A stretch of DNA of 64,000 nt from Actinoplanes lobatus (lineage in GTDB: Bacteria; Actinomycetota; Actinomycetes; Mycobacteriales; Micromonosporaceae). Below the pieces are notes generated by a model. That model made no database searches, had not been told where the DNA came from, and was given only the letters and a program-made list of their open reading frames with translations. A program made the translations under genes and the position numbers. Positions 53,435 through 63,930 of the stretch are shown piece by piece. Every line of letters begins with the position of its first letter. Positions within the stretch are counted from its first letter, which is position 1. Location: positions 1,493,001 through 1,557,000 of the forward strand of contig NZ_JACHNC010000001.1 in NCBI RefSeq assembly GCF_014205215.1. The letters are read 5' to 3'.

Positions 53435-54235
53435 ATGATCGACGGAGCAATTCCGTATCTGTGGTGCCCGGTGTGCCGGGAACCGCTCAGCCGCCGGGAA
53501 CGGGCGCTGCGCTGCCCGCGCCGGCACAGCTTCGACATGGCCAGGCAGGGGTACGTGGACCTCAGCGCCGGCCGGCTGCCGCACATCGGCGACACCGCGG
53601 AGATGGTGGCCGACCGGGCCGCCTTCCTGAGCGCCGGGCACTACCGGTTCATCGCGGAGGCGCTGGCCGCACACCGGGCCGAGGGGCTCGTGGTGGACGC
53701 CGGCACCGGTACGGGCGACTACCTGGCCCACTTCCTGGAAGGTTCGCCGGACGCGACGGGGCTCGGGCTGGACGTCTCCAAGCCGGCCCTGCGGCGGGCC
53801 GCGAAGGCGCACCCGCGGGCCGCGGCGGTGCTGACCGACCTGTGGCGCCCGCTGCCGGTCGCCGACGCCACGGCGGCCGTGATCCTGAACGTCTTCGCCC
53901 CCCGCAACGGCCCGGAGTACCAGCGGGTCCTGCGGCCGGACGGGCTGCTGCTGGTGGTCACCCCGGCCGCCGACCATCTCACCGAGCTGATCACCGCGTA
54001 CGGGCTGATCCAGGTCGACCCGGAGAAGGCGGCCCGGGTCAGCGGCAGCCTCGGTGAGCACTTCACACTCGACGCGACCGCCACCCACCGGCGCGAGCTG
54101 AGACTGACGGCGGGCGAGACACGGACTCTCGTCGGCATGACACCGAGCGCGCGTCACGTACCGATGGAGGGTCTGCCCGGCCACGACGTGACGGTGACCG
54201 CCGCGGTGGAGGTGGCGGTCTACCGGCCGCGTTGA
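53435..54235 (+). CDS. RlmA-like rRNA guanine methyltransferase
   Basis: This 266-aa SAM-dependent methyltransferase has an N-terminal zinc ribbon (CPVCREPL ... CPRRHSFD), the family motif ARQGYVDLSAG, the SAM loop VDAGTGTGDYL and PLPVADATAAVILNVFAP. The arrangement fits RlmA(I)/RlmA(II) enzymes, which methylate 23S rRNA G745 or G748; TlrB, a tylosin resistance determinant, is an actinobacterial member. ATG 53435 follows GAGGGAAG. No antibiotic cluster is visible around it, so a housekeeping modification role is as likely as resistance. Confidence 0.88.
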   Translation: MIDGAIPYLWCPVCREPLSRRERALRCPRRHSFDMARQGYVDLSAGRLPHIGDTAEMVADRAAFLSAGHYRFIAEALAAHRAEGLVVDAGTGTGDYLAHFLEGSPDATGLGLDVSKPALRRAAKAHPRAAAVLTDLWRPLPVADATAAVILNVFAPRNGPEYQRVLRPDGLLLVVTPAADHLTELITAYGLIQVDPEKAARVSGSLGEHFTLDATATHRRELRLTAGETRTLVGMTPSARHVPMEGLPGHDVTVTAAVEVAVYRPR

Positions 54236-54269
54236 AGACCTTTCCCCGGTACGCGGACCTGGGCCACCG

Positions 54270-54950
54270 TCAGACGGAGAGATCGACCTCTTCCCACTCC
54301 GGCGGCTTGTCGTGGTACGGACCGTGGAAGACGACCGCCCACTCGAGCGCCCACCGGCGCTGGCCGATCGCGTTGCTGTCCACCTCGCCGGGCAGTGACC
54401 GGCCGTTCTGCTCCGCCTCCTGATAGGCCCAGTCCAGGCAGTAGTAGAGGTCCAGCAGCACGGCGACCTCGGCCGGGTCCCGGATCGCGACCAGCGAACG
54501 GGACCGCCAGCTGGTGAAGCTCTCACCGGCCGGCAGGTCGGGCATCTGGATCATCAGCCGGTCGTCCGGCGGCACCGTGGGGTCCAGGTGCCGGCTCAGG
54601 CCGAGCAGCCAGGCCAGCGCGAAGACGGCGTCGTGGTGCAGCACGAAGGAGCGGTGGTCGCCCTTCGCGCCGATCACGAACTGCCACTCCGGCGGGGTGA
54701 CCAGGTCGACCAGGTGGGAGCCGAGCAGCCAGCTCATCGCCGCCTCGGTGGGCATGCCGAAGCAGCGGGCCACGACGACGTGCAGCACCGCGGCCCGGGC
54801 TTCCAACTCGCCGACCGGGCGGAGTTCGACGGTGTCGCCCATCTCCCACACCAGCGGGAACGCCAGCGGGGGCAGGGGCAGGCCGAGACGCGCCAGCTCG
54901 TCGAGACTGGCCTCGCGAACCGCGCGGGGATCGGGGGCGGCCTTCTGCAT
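54270..54950 (-). CDS. DUF4272 protein
   Basis: This 226-aa protein has the DUF4272 pattern: RPVGELEARAAVLHVVVARC, HHDAVFALAWLLGLSRHLDP and a C-terminal LLDLYYCLDWAYQEAEQNG followed by QRRWALEWAV. It is cytosolic and helical. Function is unknown. It lies just beyond the stop of thymidine phosphorylase (seven bases apart, same strand), so it may be the last gene of the nucleoside operon. Confidence 0.85.
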   Translation of the reverse strand: MQKAAPDPRAVREASLDELARLGLPLPPLAFPLVWEMGDTVELRPVGELEARAAVLHVVVARCFGMPTEAAMSWLLGSHLVDLVTPPEWQFVIGAKGDHRSFVLHHDAVFALAWLLGLSRHLDPTVPPDDRLMIQMPDLPAGESFTSWRSRSLVAIRDPAEVAVLLDLYYCLDWAYQEAEQNGRSLPGEVDSNAIGQRRWALEWAVVFHGPYHDKPPEWEEVDLSV

Positions 54951-54956
54951 GGCGGC

Positions 54957-56234
54957 TCAGGCTATGCGGTCGAGCAGCAACGGGGAAGGGGCGGGCGCCT
55001 CTGTCCCGACGGTGATCGCGGCGGCCGCGTCGGCCCGGGCCACCGGAATCCGCGACTCGTCGTCGGCGCGCAGCTCCAGCAGCACGTCACCGGCCCGGAC
55101 CCGGTCGCCCGGGCGGACCTTGAGCTGCACCCCGGCGCCGAAGCTGACCGGGTCCTCCTTGCGGGCGCGACCGGCGCCGAGGCGCCACGCGGCGATCCCG
55201 ATCCCGTACGCGTCCAGCGAGGTGACCACACCGTCCTCGGTGGCCCGCAGGACCTCGGTGTGCGCGGCCGTCGGCAGTGGCGCGCCCGGGTCGCCGCCCT
55301 GCGCCCGGATCATCGCCCGCCAGGTGTCCATCGCCGCGCCCGAGGCCAGCACCTTCTCCGGGTCGGCGTCCACCCCGGCGGCGGCCAGCATCTCCCGGGC
55401 CAGGGCCAGCGTGAGTTCCACCACATCGGACGGTCCGCCGCCGGCCAGCACCTCGACCGACTCGGCCACCTCGTTGGCGTTGCCGACGGCCAGGCCGAGC
55501 GGGGTGCTCATGTCGGTGAGCAGGGCCACAGTGGTGACACCGGAGTCCTTGCCGAGCTGGACCATGGTGCGGGCCAGCTCCTGCGCGTTCGCCAGGTCCT
55601 TCATGAACGCGCCGGTGCCGACCTTCACGTCCAGGACCAGCGCCCCGGTACCCTCGGCGATCTTCTTGCTCATGATCGAGCTGGCGATCAGCGGGATGGC
55701 CTCGACCGTGCCGGTGACGTCGCGCAGCGCGTAGAGCTTGCGGTCGGCCGGGGCCAGGCCCTCACCGGCCGCGCAGATGACCGCGCCGATGTCCTGCAAC
55801 TGGCTCTTGAACTGCTCGTTGGAGATGCGCGCCTGCCAGCCGGCGATCGACTCCAGCTTGTCCAGGGTGCCGCCGGTGTGACCAAGACCACGGCCGGAGA
55901 GCTGCGGCACGGCCACGCCGCACGCGGCGACCAGCGGGGTCAGCGGCAGGGTGATCTTGTCACCGACGCCGCCGGTGGAGTGCTTGTCGGCGGTCGGCCG
56001 GGACACCGAGGACAGGTCCAGCCGCTCGCCGCTGGCGATCATCGCGGCGGTCCAGCGGGCGATCTCGCCCGACGTCATGCCGCGCAGCAGGATCGCCATG
56101 GCCAGCGCCGACATCTGCTCGTCGGCGACGGCCCCCCGGGTGTACGCGTCGACGACCCAGTCGATCTGCGCGTCGGTGAGCACGTGGCCGTCCCGCTTGG
56201 CGCGAATGACGTCCACTGCCGCAAATTCGCTCAT
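54957..56234 (-). CDS. deoA: Thymidine phosphorylase
   Basis: This 425-aa class II nucleoside phosphorylase has the phosphate loop KHSTGGVGDK, the SGRGLGHTGGTLDKLESI signature, and C-terminal alpha/beta-lobe segments. It converts thymidine or deoxyuridine plus phosphate to base and deoxyribose-1-phosphate, feeding deoC and upp. Actinobacterial members may accept uridine too. ATG 56234 overlaps the cdd stop by four bases (ATGA). Confidence 0.94.
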   Translation of the reverse strand: MSEFAAVDVIRAKRDGHVLTDAQIDWVVDAYTRGAVADEQMSALAMAILLRGMTSGEIARWTAAMIASGERLDLSSVSRPTADKHSTGGVGDKITLPLTPLVAACGVAVPQLSGRGLGHTGGTLDKLESIAGWQARISNEQFKSQLQDIGAVICAAGEGLAPADRKLYALRDVTGTVEAIPLIASSIMSKKIAEGTGALVLDVKVGTGAFMKDLANAQELARTMVQLGKDSGVTTVALLTDMSTPLGLAVGNANEVAESVEVLAGGGPSDVVELTLALAREMLAAAGVDADPEKVLASGAAMDTWRAMIRAQGGDPGAPLPTAAHTEVLRATEDGVVTSLDAYGIGIAAWRLGAGRARKEDPVSFGAGVQLKVRPGDRVRAGDVLLELRADDESRIPVARADAAAAITVGTEAPAPSPLLLDRIA

Positions 56235-56944
56235 GCCTGATCTTCCCAACGCTGCGGGATGCCCTCCGGGGCCTCTCCCTCGCCCGCCCAGGACAGACCG
56301 CCCTCGGCATCCACCACCACGACCCGCGGACTACGGACGAGACCCCACGCCACGGCGGCCGCCGCGGTCGGCAGGTTCGGGCCCTCCTCCAGGATGCCCT
56401 TCTCCTCGGTCGAGCCGGGCTCGCCCGACGAGCGCTCCCAGTAGCCGGTCCAGATCGTCGCCCCGCCGGACAGGTCGGGGTGGACGAAGACCGTGCCGCG
56501 TCCACGCCACTTGGCCAGCTCGGCGGGCACCTCGGCGCCACCGACCGGGCCGGTGACCCGCTCCATGTCCTCGTAGCCGAACGCGTGCGGCAGCAGCTCG
56601 GTCATCCGCAGCGGCCGGGGCACCGCCTCGACCAGCAGCTCCGGGCCGCCGTGCTCCCACAGCAGCTGGCGACAGCGGCCGCACGGCATCAGCGGGGCGC
56701 CGGTGGCGTCCACGCAGGAGATCGCCACCAGGCGACCGCCGCCGGTCGCGTGCAGCGAGCTGACCAGGCCGCACTCGGCGCACAGGGTCATCCCGATGGA
56801 CGCGTTCTCCACGTTGCAGCCGACGATCACCCGGCCGTCGTCGACCAGGCCGGCCACCCCGACGGGGAAGTCGGATATCGGCGTGTACGCCCGCCGCATC
56901 GTCTCGATGGCGGCGGCGCGCAGGGCCGCCCAGTCGATCTCCAT
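56231..56944 (-). CDS. cdd: Cytidine deaminase with extra C-terminal domain
   Basis: This 237-aa protein has an N-terminal cytidine deaminase (about 1-130) with the zinc motif TLCAECGLV (Cys, catalytic Glu) and PCGRCRQLL, and NVENAS for substrate binding. The remaining 105 residues are unusual for the family, whose members are about 130 long. The tail has KWRGRGTVFVHPDLSGGATI, TGYWERS, a negatively charged stretch, PTAAAAVAWGLVRSPRVVVV and a WAGEGEAPEGIPQRW end. I do not recognise that domain. ATG 56944 sits seven bases after CAGAAT, suggesting a leaderless message and hence its own promoter. Confidence 0.88.
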   Translation of the reverse strand: MEIDWAALRAAAIETMRRAYTPISDFPVGVAGLVDDGRVIVGCNVENASIGMTLCAECGLVSSLHATGGGRLVAISCVDATGAPLMPCGRCRQLLWEHGGPELLVEAVPRPLRMTELLPHAFGYEDMERVTGPVGGAEVPAELAKWRGRGTVFVHPDLSGGATIWTGYWERSSGEPGSTEEKGILEEGPNLPTAAAAVAWGLVRSPRVVVVDAEGGLSWAGEGEAPEGIPQRWEDQA

Positions 56945-56982
56945 GTCACCGATTCTGCCGGGTTTGAAATGACTCGTTGCAC

Positions 56983-58251
56983 TCAGCCCTTGATGTACGG
57001 CTGTCCGTCCGCGGCCGGAGCCCGCACCCGCCCGACCAGGCCGGCCACCGCGATCAGGGTCGCCAGGTAGGGCAGCATGTTCAGGAACTGGCTGGGCACC
57101 GGGCTGCCGATCGCGCTCAGGTAGGTGGCCAGCTTCTGCGCGAAGCCGAAGAACAGCGCCGCCCCGAACGCCCCGAACGGGGTGAACCGGCCGAAGATCA
57201 GCGCGGCCAGGGCGATGAAGCCCGCGCCGGCCGTCATGTTCTTCGTGAAGCTGCCGGTCGCCACGAGCGTGAAGTACGCCCCGCCGATGCCCGCCACCAC
57301 GCCGCCGAGCAGCACGTTCAGGTAGCGCAGGCCGCGCACCCGGATGCCCACCGTGTCGGCCGCGGTCGGGTGCTCGCCGACCGCCCGGGTACGCAGGCCC
57401 CAGCGGGTCCGGCTGAGCCCGAAGTGAACCACCACGACCAGCACGAGCGCGACCCAGACCAGCAGGTTCGCCTCGAAGAACACCGGCCCGACGACCGGGA
57501 TGTCGGCCAGGCCCGGGATCCGCCACTCCGGCATCTGCGGCGGCTGGTTGTACTCCTGCGCGTTGGGCTGCATCAGCCGCTCGTAGAGGAAGCCGGTGAT
57601 GCCGAGCGCGAAGAGGTTCAGCACGATACCGACGACCACCTGGTCCACCAGGTAGCGGATCGCCATGACGGCCAGGATGGCCGCGATGATCACACCGCCG
57701 ACGGCCGCGCTGAGCAGGCCCGCCCAGACGCTGCCGGCCATCGTGCCGACCAGGGCGCCGGCGAAGGCGCCCATCAGGAACTGGCCCTCGATCGCCACGT
57801 TGACCACACCGGTCCGCTCACCCAGCACACCCGCCAGGGCGCCCAGGATGAGCGGCAGCGCCAGCTCCAGCGTGCCGTCGGTGGTGTCCACCAGCGGCAT
57901 GAACTCGCCCGCCACCTGCCAGCAGAGGAAGGACAGGAGGAAGGACAGGATGCCGGCCACCAGGAACACGTTGGACCAGCGCTTGAGCAGGCCGGCGAAG
58001 AGCACCCCGCCGGCCGCCGCGGTGAGCAGCCCGAACAGCACCGCGCCGAACTGGCCGTTGATGGCGAGCGCGGCGCCCGCGGAGTCCTCGCTCAGGGTGA
58101 AGCGGGCGTCCTCGCTCGGCGCCAGCGAACCGAACACCACGGCGGCCAGGCCGCCGATCAGGATCAGCGCCAGGCCCAGGTGGCGCTGCCGGGTCCAGAA
58201 CGGCTCCGGCGCGGCGACCTCGGCCATCTCCTCCACAGTCGTGGTCGACAT
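56983..58251 (-). CDS. Nucleoside ABC transporter permease (second)
   Basis: This 422-aa permease of the BPD_transp_2/YufQ type has about ten hydrophobic helices and the family motif GVLGERTGVVNVAIEGQFLMGAF. Further marks are DQVVVGIVLNLFALGITG and TRAVGEHPTAADTVGI, a cytosolic coupling loop. It pairs with the upstream permease to form the channel of a BMP-dependent nucleoside importer. The start GTG/ATG region at 58251 follows the previous stop by four bases. cdd follows with a 38-base gap. Confidence 0.92.
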   Translation of the reverse strand: MSTTTVEEMAEVAAPEPFWTRQRHLGLALILIGGLAAVVFGSLAPSEDARFTLSEDSAGAALAINGQFGAVLFGLLTAAAGGVLFAGLLKRWSNVFLVAGILSFLLSFLCWQVAGEFMPLVDTTDGTLELALPLILGALAGVLGERTGVVNVAIEGQFLMGAFAGALVGTMAGSVWAGLLSAAVGGVIIAAILAVMAIRYLVDQVVVGIVLNLFALGITGFLYERLMQPNAQEYNQPPQMPEWRIPGLADIPVVGPVFFEANLLVWVALVLVVVVHFGLSRTRWGLRTRAVGEHPTAADTVGIRVRGLRYLNVLLGGVVAGIGGAYFTLVATGSFTKNMTAGAGFIALAALIFGRFTPFGAFGAALFFGFAQKLATYLSAIGSPVPSQFLNMLPYLATLIAVAGLVGRVRAPAADGQPYIKG

Positions 58252-58255
58252 GTCC

Positions 58256-59439
58256 TCAGCCCTTCGCCAGCGAGGCGCCGAGCCCGGTGGCCCGGGAGGC
58301 GCGCAGTCGGAAGATCGCCTTCACCAGGGCGGGGGCGGCGATGAAGATGACGATGAGCGCCTGCAGCACGGTGACCAGCTCGAGCGAGATGCCGGAGAAG
58401 GACTGCATCCGGTTTCCGCCGGCCCGCAGCGCGCCGAACAGCAGCGCCGCGAACAGGGTGCCCCACGGCCGGGTGCGGCCCAGCAGGGCGACCAGCAGGC
58501 CGTCGAAGCCGATGTTGCCGGCCACCGACGGGGTGAGCGCGTGCGCGGTACCCAGTACCTGGGTGGCGCCGCCGAACCCGGCCAGGCCGCCGGCGACCGC
58601 CATCAGCAGCACGTACGTCTTGGCGACGCTGATGCCCGCGGTCTTCGCGGCGTGCGGGTTGGCGCCCACCGCCCGGATCTCGAATCCGAAGGCCGACCTG
58701 TTCAGCAGCCAGGCCACCCCGGCCGTGGTCAGCACGGCCAGGACGATGCCCAGGTGCACCCGCAGGACTCCGCCGGGCGACGGCAGGTGGGCGGACTCGG
58801 CGACCGCCTTGCTGATCGCGTCGCTGCGGCCCGGGGCCTGGATGCCCTGCTGGATGACCAGCCAGGCCAGGAAGAGACCGGCCGTGTAGTTGAGCATGAT
58901 CGTGGTGATCACCTCGTGCGCCCCGGTACGCGCCTTGAGCAGGCCGGGGATGAAGCCCCACAACGCCCCGCCGAGGACGCCGGCGACCACCGCGATGATC
59001 AGGTTGAGCACGAGCGGCAGGCCGAAGGTGAAGCCGGCGATCCCGGCCGCGATGCAGCCGAGCACCGCCTGGCCCTGCGCGCCGATGTTGAACAGACCGC
59101 CCCGGAACGCGAGCGCCACCGAGAGGCCGGTGAAGACCAGCGGCGCGGCGTAGGTGAGCGTCTCCGAGATCGGGGCGAACGCCTGCTGCCAGGTGGCCTG
59201 CCCGGAGAACCAGGCGGAGAACACCGCGGGGTCACCGAGAGCGCCCTTGAGCAGGTCCGCGTAGGCCGTGCTGACCAGCAGCCAACTCGCCGAGACAGCG
59301 TCGCCCGGGCGGGCCGTGAAGTAGCCGAACTTCGCCAGGACGGTGGAGTCCGAGATGATGATCAGGACCCCGCCGATGACCACGGCCATGAGCATCGACA
59401 GGGCCGTGAGCGTGAAGTTGTTCGCCGACCAGAACCTCT

Positions 59440-59443
<4 letters not shown>
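58256..59443 (-). CDS. Nucleoside ABC transporter permease (first)
   Basis: This 395-aa permease (YufP-like) has an N-terminal anchor helix (LTALSMLMAVVIGGVLIII), GGLFNIGAQGQAVLGCIAAG as the family motif, HEVITTIMLNYTAGLFLAWL and EIRAVGANPHAAKTAGI as the coupling loop. It forms a heterodimer with the next gene product. GTG 59443 overlaps the ATPase stop by four bases. Confidence 0.92.
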
Positions 59444-60966
<1,523 letters not shown>

Positions 60967-61025
60967 CGGAATCTCCCGGGGTTCGGTGACTGATCCTGGT
61001 GGACGGGGGAATGCGAGCCGCCGCT

Positions 61026-61050
61026 CGGCCACGGGTTTTGCCCGTGGCCG
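61026..61050 (-). terminator. Hairpin between lipoprotein and ATPase genes (attenuator)
   Basis: CGGCCACGGG (61026-61035) and CCCGTGGCCG (61041-61050) form a perfect 10-bp stem with a five-base loop, about 30 bases after the BMP gene stop. It probably terminates part of the transcripts, or stabilises the lipoprotein mRNA, so the binding protein is made in excess over the transporter. Confidence 0.65.
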
Positions 61051-61079
61051 CGCGGCGGCCGAATGCTACTACCCGAAGG

Positions 61080-62174
61080 TCACTTAGGCGCGTTGGCCGA
61101 CTCGACCTTGACGGTGCCGGCGATGATGTCCGCCTTCAGCTTGTCCAGCTCGGCCTTCAGGGCCGGGTCGACCTTGCTGTCGAACTGGTTGAACGGGGCG
61201 AGCGAGACGCCGTCGTTCTCCAGGGTGCCCAGGTAGCCCGGGCTCGCCGCGAGGGCCTCGCCCTTGGCGCCCTTGACGACGGCCTGCTTCACCGCGTCCT
61301 CGATGTTCTTGACGACGGTGCTCAGGAACACCTCGCAGTACTGCGCGGCGCTGGTGCAGCCGTCCTGGTCGACCCAGATGACCGCGAGCTTGCCGTTGGA
61401 GTCCTTGGCGACCTGCGCGGTGCCCAGGCCGGTGCCGCCGGCGACCGGCATGATCACGTCGGCACCCTGGCCGACCAGGGTGTCGGCGATGCTCTTGCCC
61501 TTGCTCTGGTCGATGAAGCTGTCGGCGAAGCTGCCGTTCTGGGCGGCCTTGTCCCAGCCGAGGACCTTGACGTCCTTGCCCTTGGCCTTGTTGTAATGGG
61601 CCACACCGTCGGCGAAGCCGTCCATGAAGATGGTCACCGGCGGGATCTTCATGCCGCCGTAGGTGGCCACCTTGCCCGACTTCGAGTAGCCCGCGGCCAG
61701 GTAGCCGGCGAGGAACGCCGCCTGGTGGGTCGCGAACTGCATCGGGTAGACGTTGGTGCTGCCGCTGGAGCTGTCGACGATGCCGAACTGCGAGTTCGGG
61801 CTGTCCTTGGCCACCTTCGTGGTCGACTCGCCCATCAGGCCGCCGACCGCGAGGATGAAGTTGCAGCCCTGGCTCACGAAGCCACGCAGGCCCGGCTCGT
61901 AGTCGGCCTCGGAGGAGGACGCCACGTACTTCGGGTCGACGTTGGGGGCCTCGGTCTTGGCGGCCTGGAGGCCGGCCCACGCGGAGGCGTTGAACGACTT
62001 GTCGTCGATACCGCCGAGGTCGGTAACCATGCAGGCCTTGTAGGCGGCGACCGCGGGCGTGCTGGAGCCGGTCGAGCCGGTCTCCTCCGGGGCCTCACCA
62101 CATGCGGCGGCAGCGAGCGTCAGCCCACCTGCCGCGAGAATCGCCACGATCCGCTTCCCACGTACTGGGCGCAA
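61080..62174 (-). CDS. BMP-family nucleoside-binding lipoprotein
   Basis: This 364-aa protein has a lipoprotein signal (GGLTLAAAAC, lipid Cys at 25) and a PnrA/BmpA-type periplasmic-binding fold (GGIDDKSFNASAWAGL; FATHQAAFLAGYLAAGYSKS; ADVIMPVAGGTGLG; VIWVDQDG). It captures nucleosides outside the cell for the ABC importer encoded next. TTG 62174 is chosen because AAGGAGG lies just upstream; the GTG at 62195 would place that site inside the gene. A TATAAC box at 62290-62295 (minus strand) may be its promoter. Confidence 0.93.
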   Translation of the reverse strand: MRPVRGKRIVAILAAGGLTLAAAACGEAPEETGSTGSSTPAVAAYKACMVTDLGGIDDKSFNASAWAGLQAAKTEAPNVDPKYVASSSEADYEPGLRGFVSQGCNFILAVGGLMGESTTKVAKDSPNSQFGIVDSSSGSTNVYPMQFATHQAAFLAGYLAAGYSKSGKVATYGGMKIPPVTIFMDGFADGVAHYNKAKGKDVKVLGWDKAAQNGSFADSFIDQSKGKSIADTLVGQGADVIMPVAGGTGLGTAQVAKDSNGKLAVIWVDQDGCTSAAQYCEVFLSTVVKNIEDAVKQAVVKGAKGEALAASPGYLGTLENDGVSLAPFNQFDSKVDPALKAELDKLKADIIAGTVKVESANAPK

Positions 62175-62375
62175 GACGCCCTCCTTCCGCTGCACACCGA
62201 GGTTCCTGTATCTCGGGTGAATCTTCAGGCGGGAGCGTATCCCCGGGCCCGGACCCCGTCAGGACATCGGTACGGACTGTTGGCGCACCGTTATAGCTCC
62301 GCAACCACCATGCCCGCGGGTCGCTCCTTTCGGCTGGATCAGGAGGGAATTGCGCCTCTACCAGGAAACAGGAAG

Positions 62376-62603
62376 TTAATCTGCGGCCCGCCGCCAGGCC
62401 TTGACCCCGAGCACGCCCACCCCGGTCCCGATCGCCAGCGAGGCGGCGATCAGCACCGCGTGCACCCACAGGAACGAGGTCGGCGAGCCGTCGGCGAACG
62501 ACCGCTCGTCCTTCCAGATGGCCAGCCCGAAACGCGGCCAGATCAGCCAGGTCCACACGCCGACCGCGATCAGGAACGCCGCCCACCGCTTGTTGATCAC
62601 CAC
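62376..62603 (-). CDS. SCO4848-family small membrane protein
   Basis: This 75-aa protein has two membrane helices (residues about 7-25 and 47-67). The conserved pattern AFLIAVGVWTWLIWPRF, AIWKDERSFADG and SFLWVHAVLIAASLA fits the SCO4848 family, common in actinobacteria and of unknown function. Start GTG 62603 lacks a Shine-Dalgarno. It lies close to the hypothetical gene that ends at 62616. Confidence 0.88.
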   Translation of the reverse strand: MVINKRWAAFLIAVGVWTWLIWPRFGLAIWKDERSFADGSPTSFLWVHAVLIAASLAIGTGVGVLGVKAWRRAAD

Positions 62604-62615
62604 GGGGTGAGTATC

Positions 62616-62981
62616 TCAACCGGCCAATCGCGCCGCGATCCGCCGCCAGCCGGCCAGCACCTCGGCCGGCTCCGGCGGGGCGCCCGGCTGCTCGCGGGCC
62701 AGCTGCGGAGGGAAGTCCTCCTCCTCCCCGGTCCGGGCCAGCTCGATCTCCCGACGGATCGCGTCCACCCCGTCCAGCGGCAGCAGCGGCTCCACCACGG
62801 CCATCAGATCGTCGTCGGCCACCACGGCACGGGCCAGGGCCAGGGCGTGGGCGTGCTCGTACGGCCCGCAGACCACCGGTTCCCAGTCCTCCAGGTCACC
62901 GAGCGAACCGAAGGTGATGACCCACGGTCGATCGGCGATCGGCGAGCCGGGCGGCAGATGCAACGTCACCAGTGTCCCCAC
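62616..62981 (-). CDS. Hypothetical protein
   Basis: This 121-aa acidic protein starts at GTG 62981 (VGTLVTLHLPPGSPIADRP), just seven bases after the YihY stop. It has a short beta-rich N-terminus (PWVITFGSLGDLEDWEPVV) and a helical C-terminus. Longer in-frame extensions upstream run antisense-like through the YihY gene and are rejected. No family is recognised. It probably belongs to the same transcript as YihY. Confidence 0.65.
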   Translation of the reverse strand: MGTLVTLHLPPGSPIADRPWVITFGSLGDLEDWEPVVCGPYEHAHALALARAVVADDDLMAVVEPLLPLDGVDAIRREIELARTGEEEDFPPQLAREQPGAPPEPAEVLAGWRRIAARLAG

Positions 62982-62988
62982 CGGCCCA

Positions 62989-63909
62989 TCATCGCGGGCG
63001 GGAGTGCCGAATCCAGGCGTTTTGCCCCACCGGGGCGGTCTTGTCGTCTGCCGACAGATCGACCACCCGGCCGTGTGGGCTGGTCGCCGCCCAGGCCGCC
63101 CCGAAGAGCAGCAGCTGGTTGAAGACATAGAGGTAGACCAGCGCACCGACGGCCGAGCCGACCAGGCCGTACGCCGGATTCCGCTCGACCAGCGCGACGA
63201 ACGACCTGCCCACCGTGTTGAGCAGCATGATGCCGATGCCCACCTGGAGCACCGGCGGCGTCATCCGGCGGGCGGTCATCCGCAGCCGGGGCACCGCGGC
63301 CAGCAGCGCCGCCGCCAGCAGCATGTTGACCGCCAGGGTGAGGGCCCAGCTGGCGATCGACAGCAGGGTGGCGAACCCGCCGCCGGCCAGCCAGTTCAGC
63401 AGGGTCTCCAGCCCGTACACGGCGAGCTGGGAGAGGGCGAGCAGCAGCAGCATGCCGATCAGCACGATCAGGTCGACGACCTGGCGTACGCCTATGTAGC
63501 CGGGCTGCTCGCGCAACTGCCAGATGAGCCGCTGCGAGGACCGGATCGACTCGACCCAGCCGATGCCGGTGAAGGTCAGGCCGACCAGGCCGACGATGCC
63601 GACCGTCCTCTTGCTGTCCAGGATCGCCTGCACGTCGAGGAAGGGCAGGTTCTCGGCCAGGAAGTCGCGCACCAGGTCGAACAGTTCGCTGTTGTTCGTG
63701 AGCAGGAAACCGAAGACCGAGTACCCGATCAGCAGCAGGGCGAAGACCGCGAAGAATCCGTAGTAGGCGATCGCCGCGGCCAGCCGGCCACCCTGGACGC
63801 TCTGGTACCGCAGGATGGCCCGGCACAGATGGTCGAAGTACGGCGATCGGTACCGCACCGCGGTGATCCGGGCCGTGGTCGCGTCGAAGGCCCGGTCGAT
63901 CGGGTTCAC
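62989..63909 (-). CDS. YihY/virulence factor BrkB family membrane protein
   Basis: This 306-aa integral membrane protein of the YihY/BrkB family has about six helices, the N-terminal family motif GGRLAAAIAYYGFFAVFALLL, and the central GWVESIRSSQRLIW loop. The C-terminal part ends WAATSPHG. Members have often been misannotated as ribonuclease BN; no nuclease motif is present. Function is unknown, perhaps transport. The start ATG 63909 lies near the end of the window. Confidence 0.88.
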   Translation of the reverse strand: MNPIDRAFDATTARITAVRYRSPYFDHLCRAILRYQSVQGGRLAAAIAYYGFFAVFALLLIGYSVFGFLLTNNSELFDLVRDFLAENLPFLDVQAILDSKRTVGIVGLVGLTFTGIGWVESIRSSQRLIWQLREQPGYIGVRQVVDLIVLIGMLLLLALSQLAVYGLETLLNWLAGGGFATLLSIASWALTLAVNMLLAAALLAAVPRLRMTARRMTPPVLQVGIGIMLLNTVGRSFVALVERNPAYGLVGSAVGALVYLYVFNQLLLFGAAWAATSPHGRVVDLSADDKTAPVGQNAWIRHSRPR

Positions 63910-63930
63910 CGGCAGACCGTAACCGACCGG

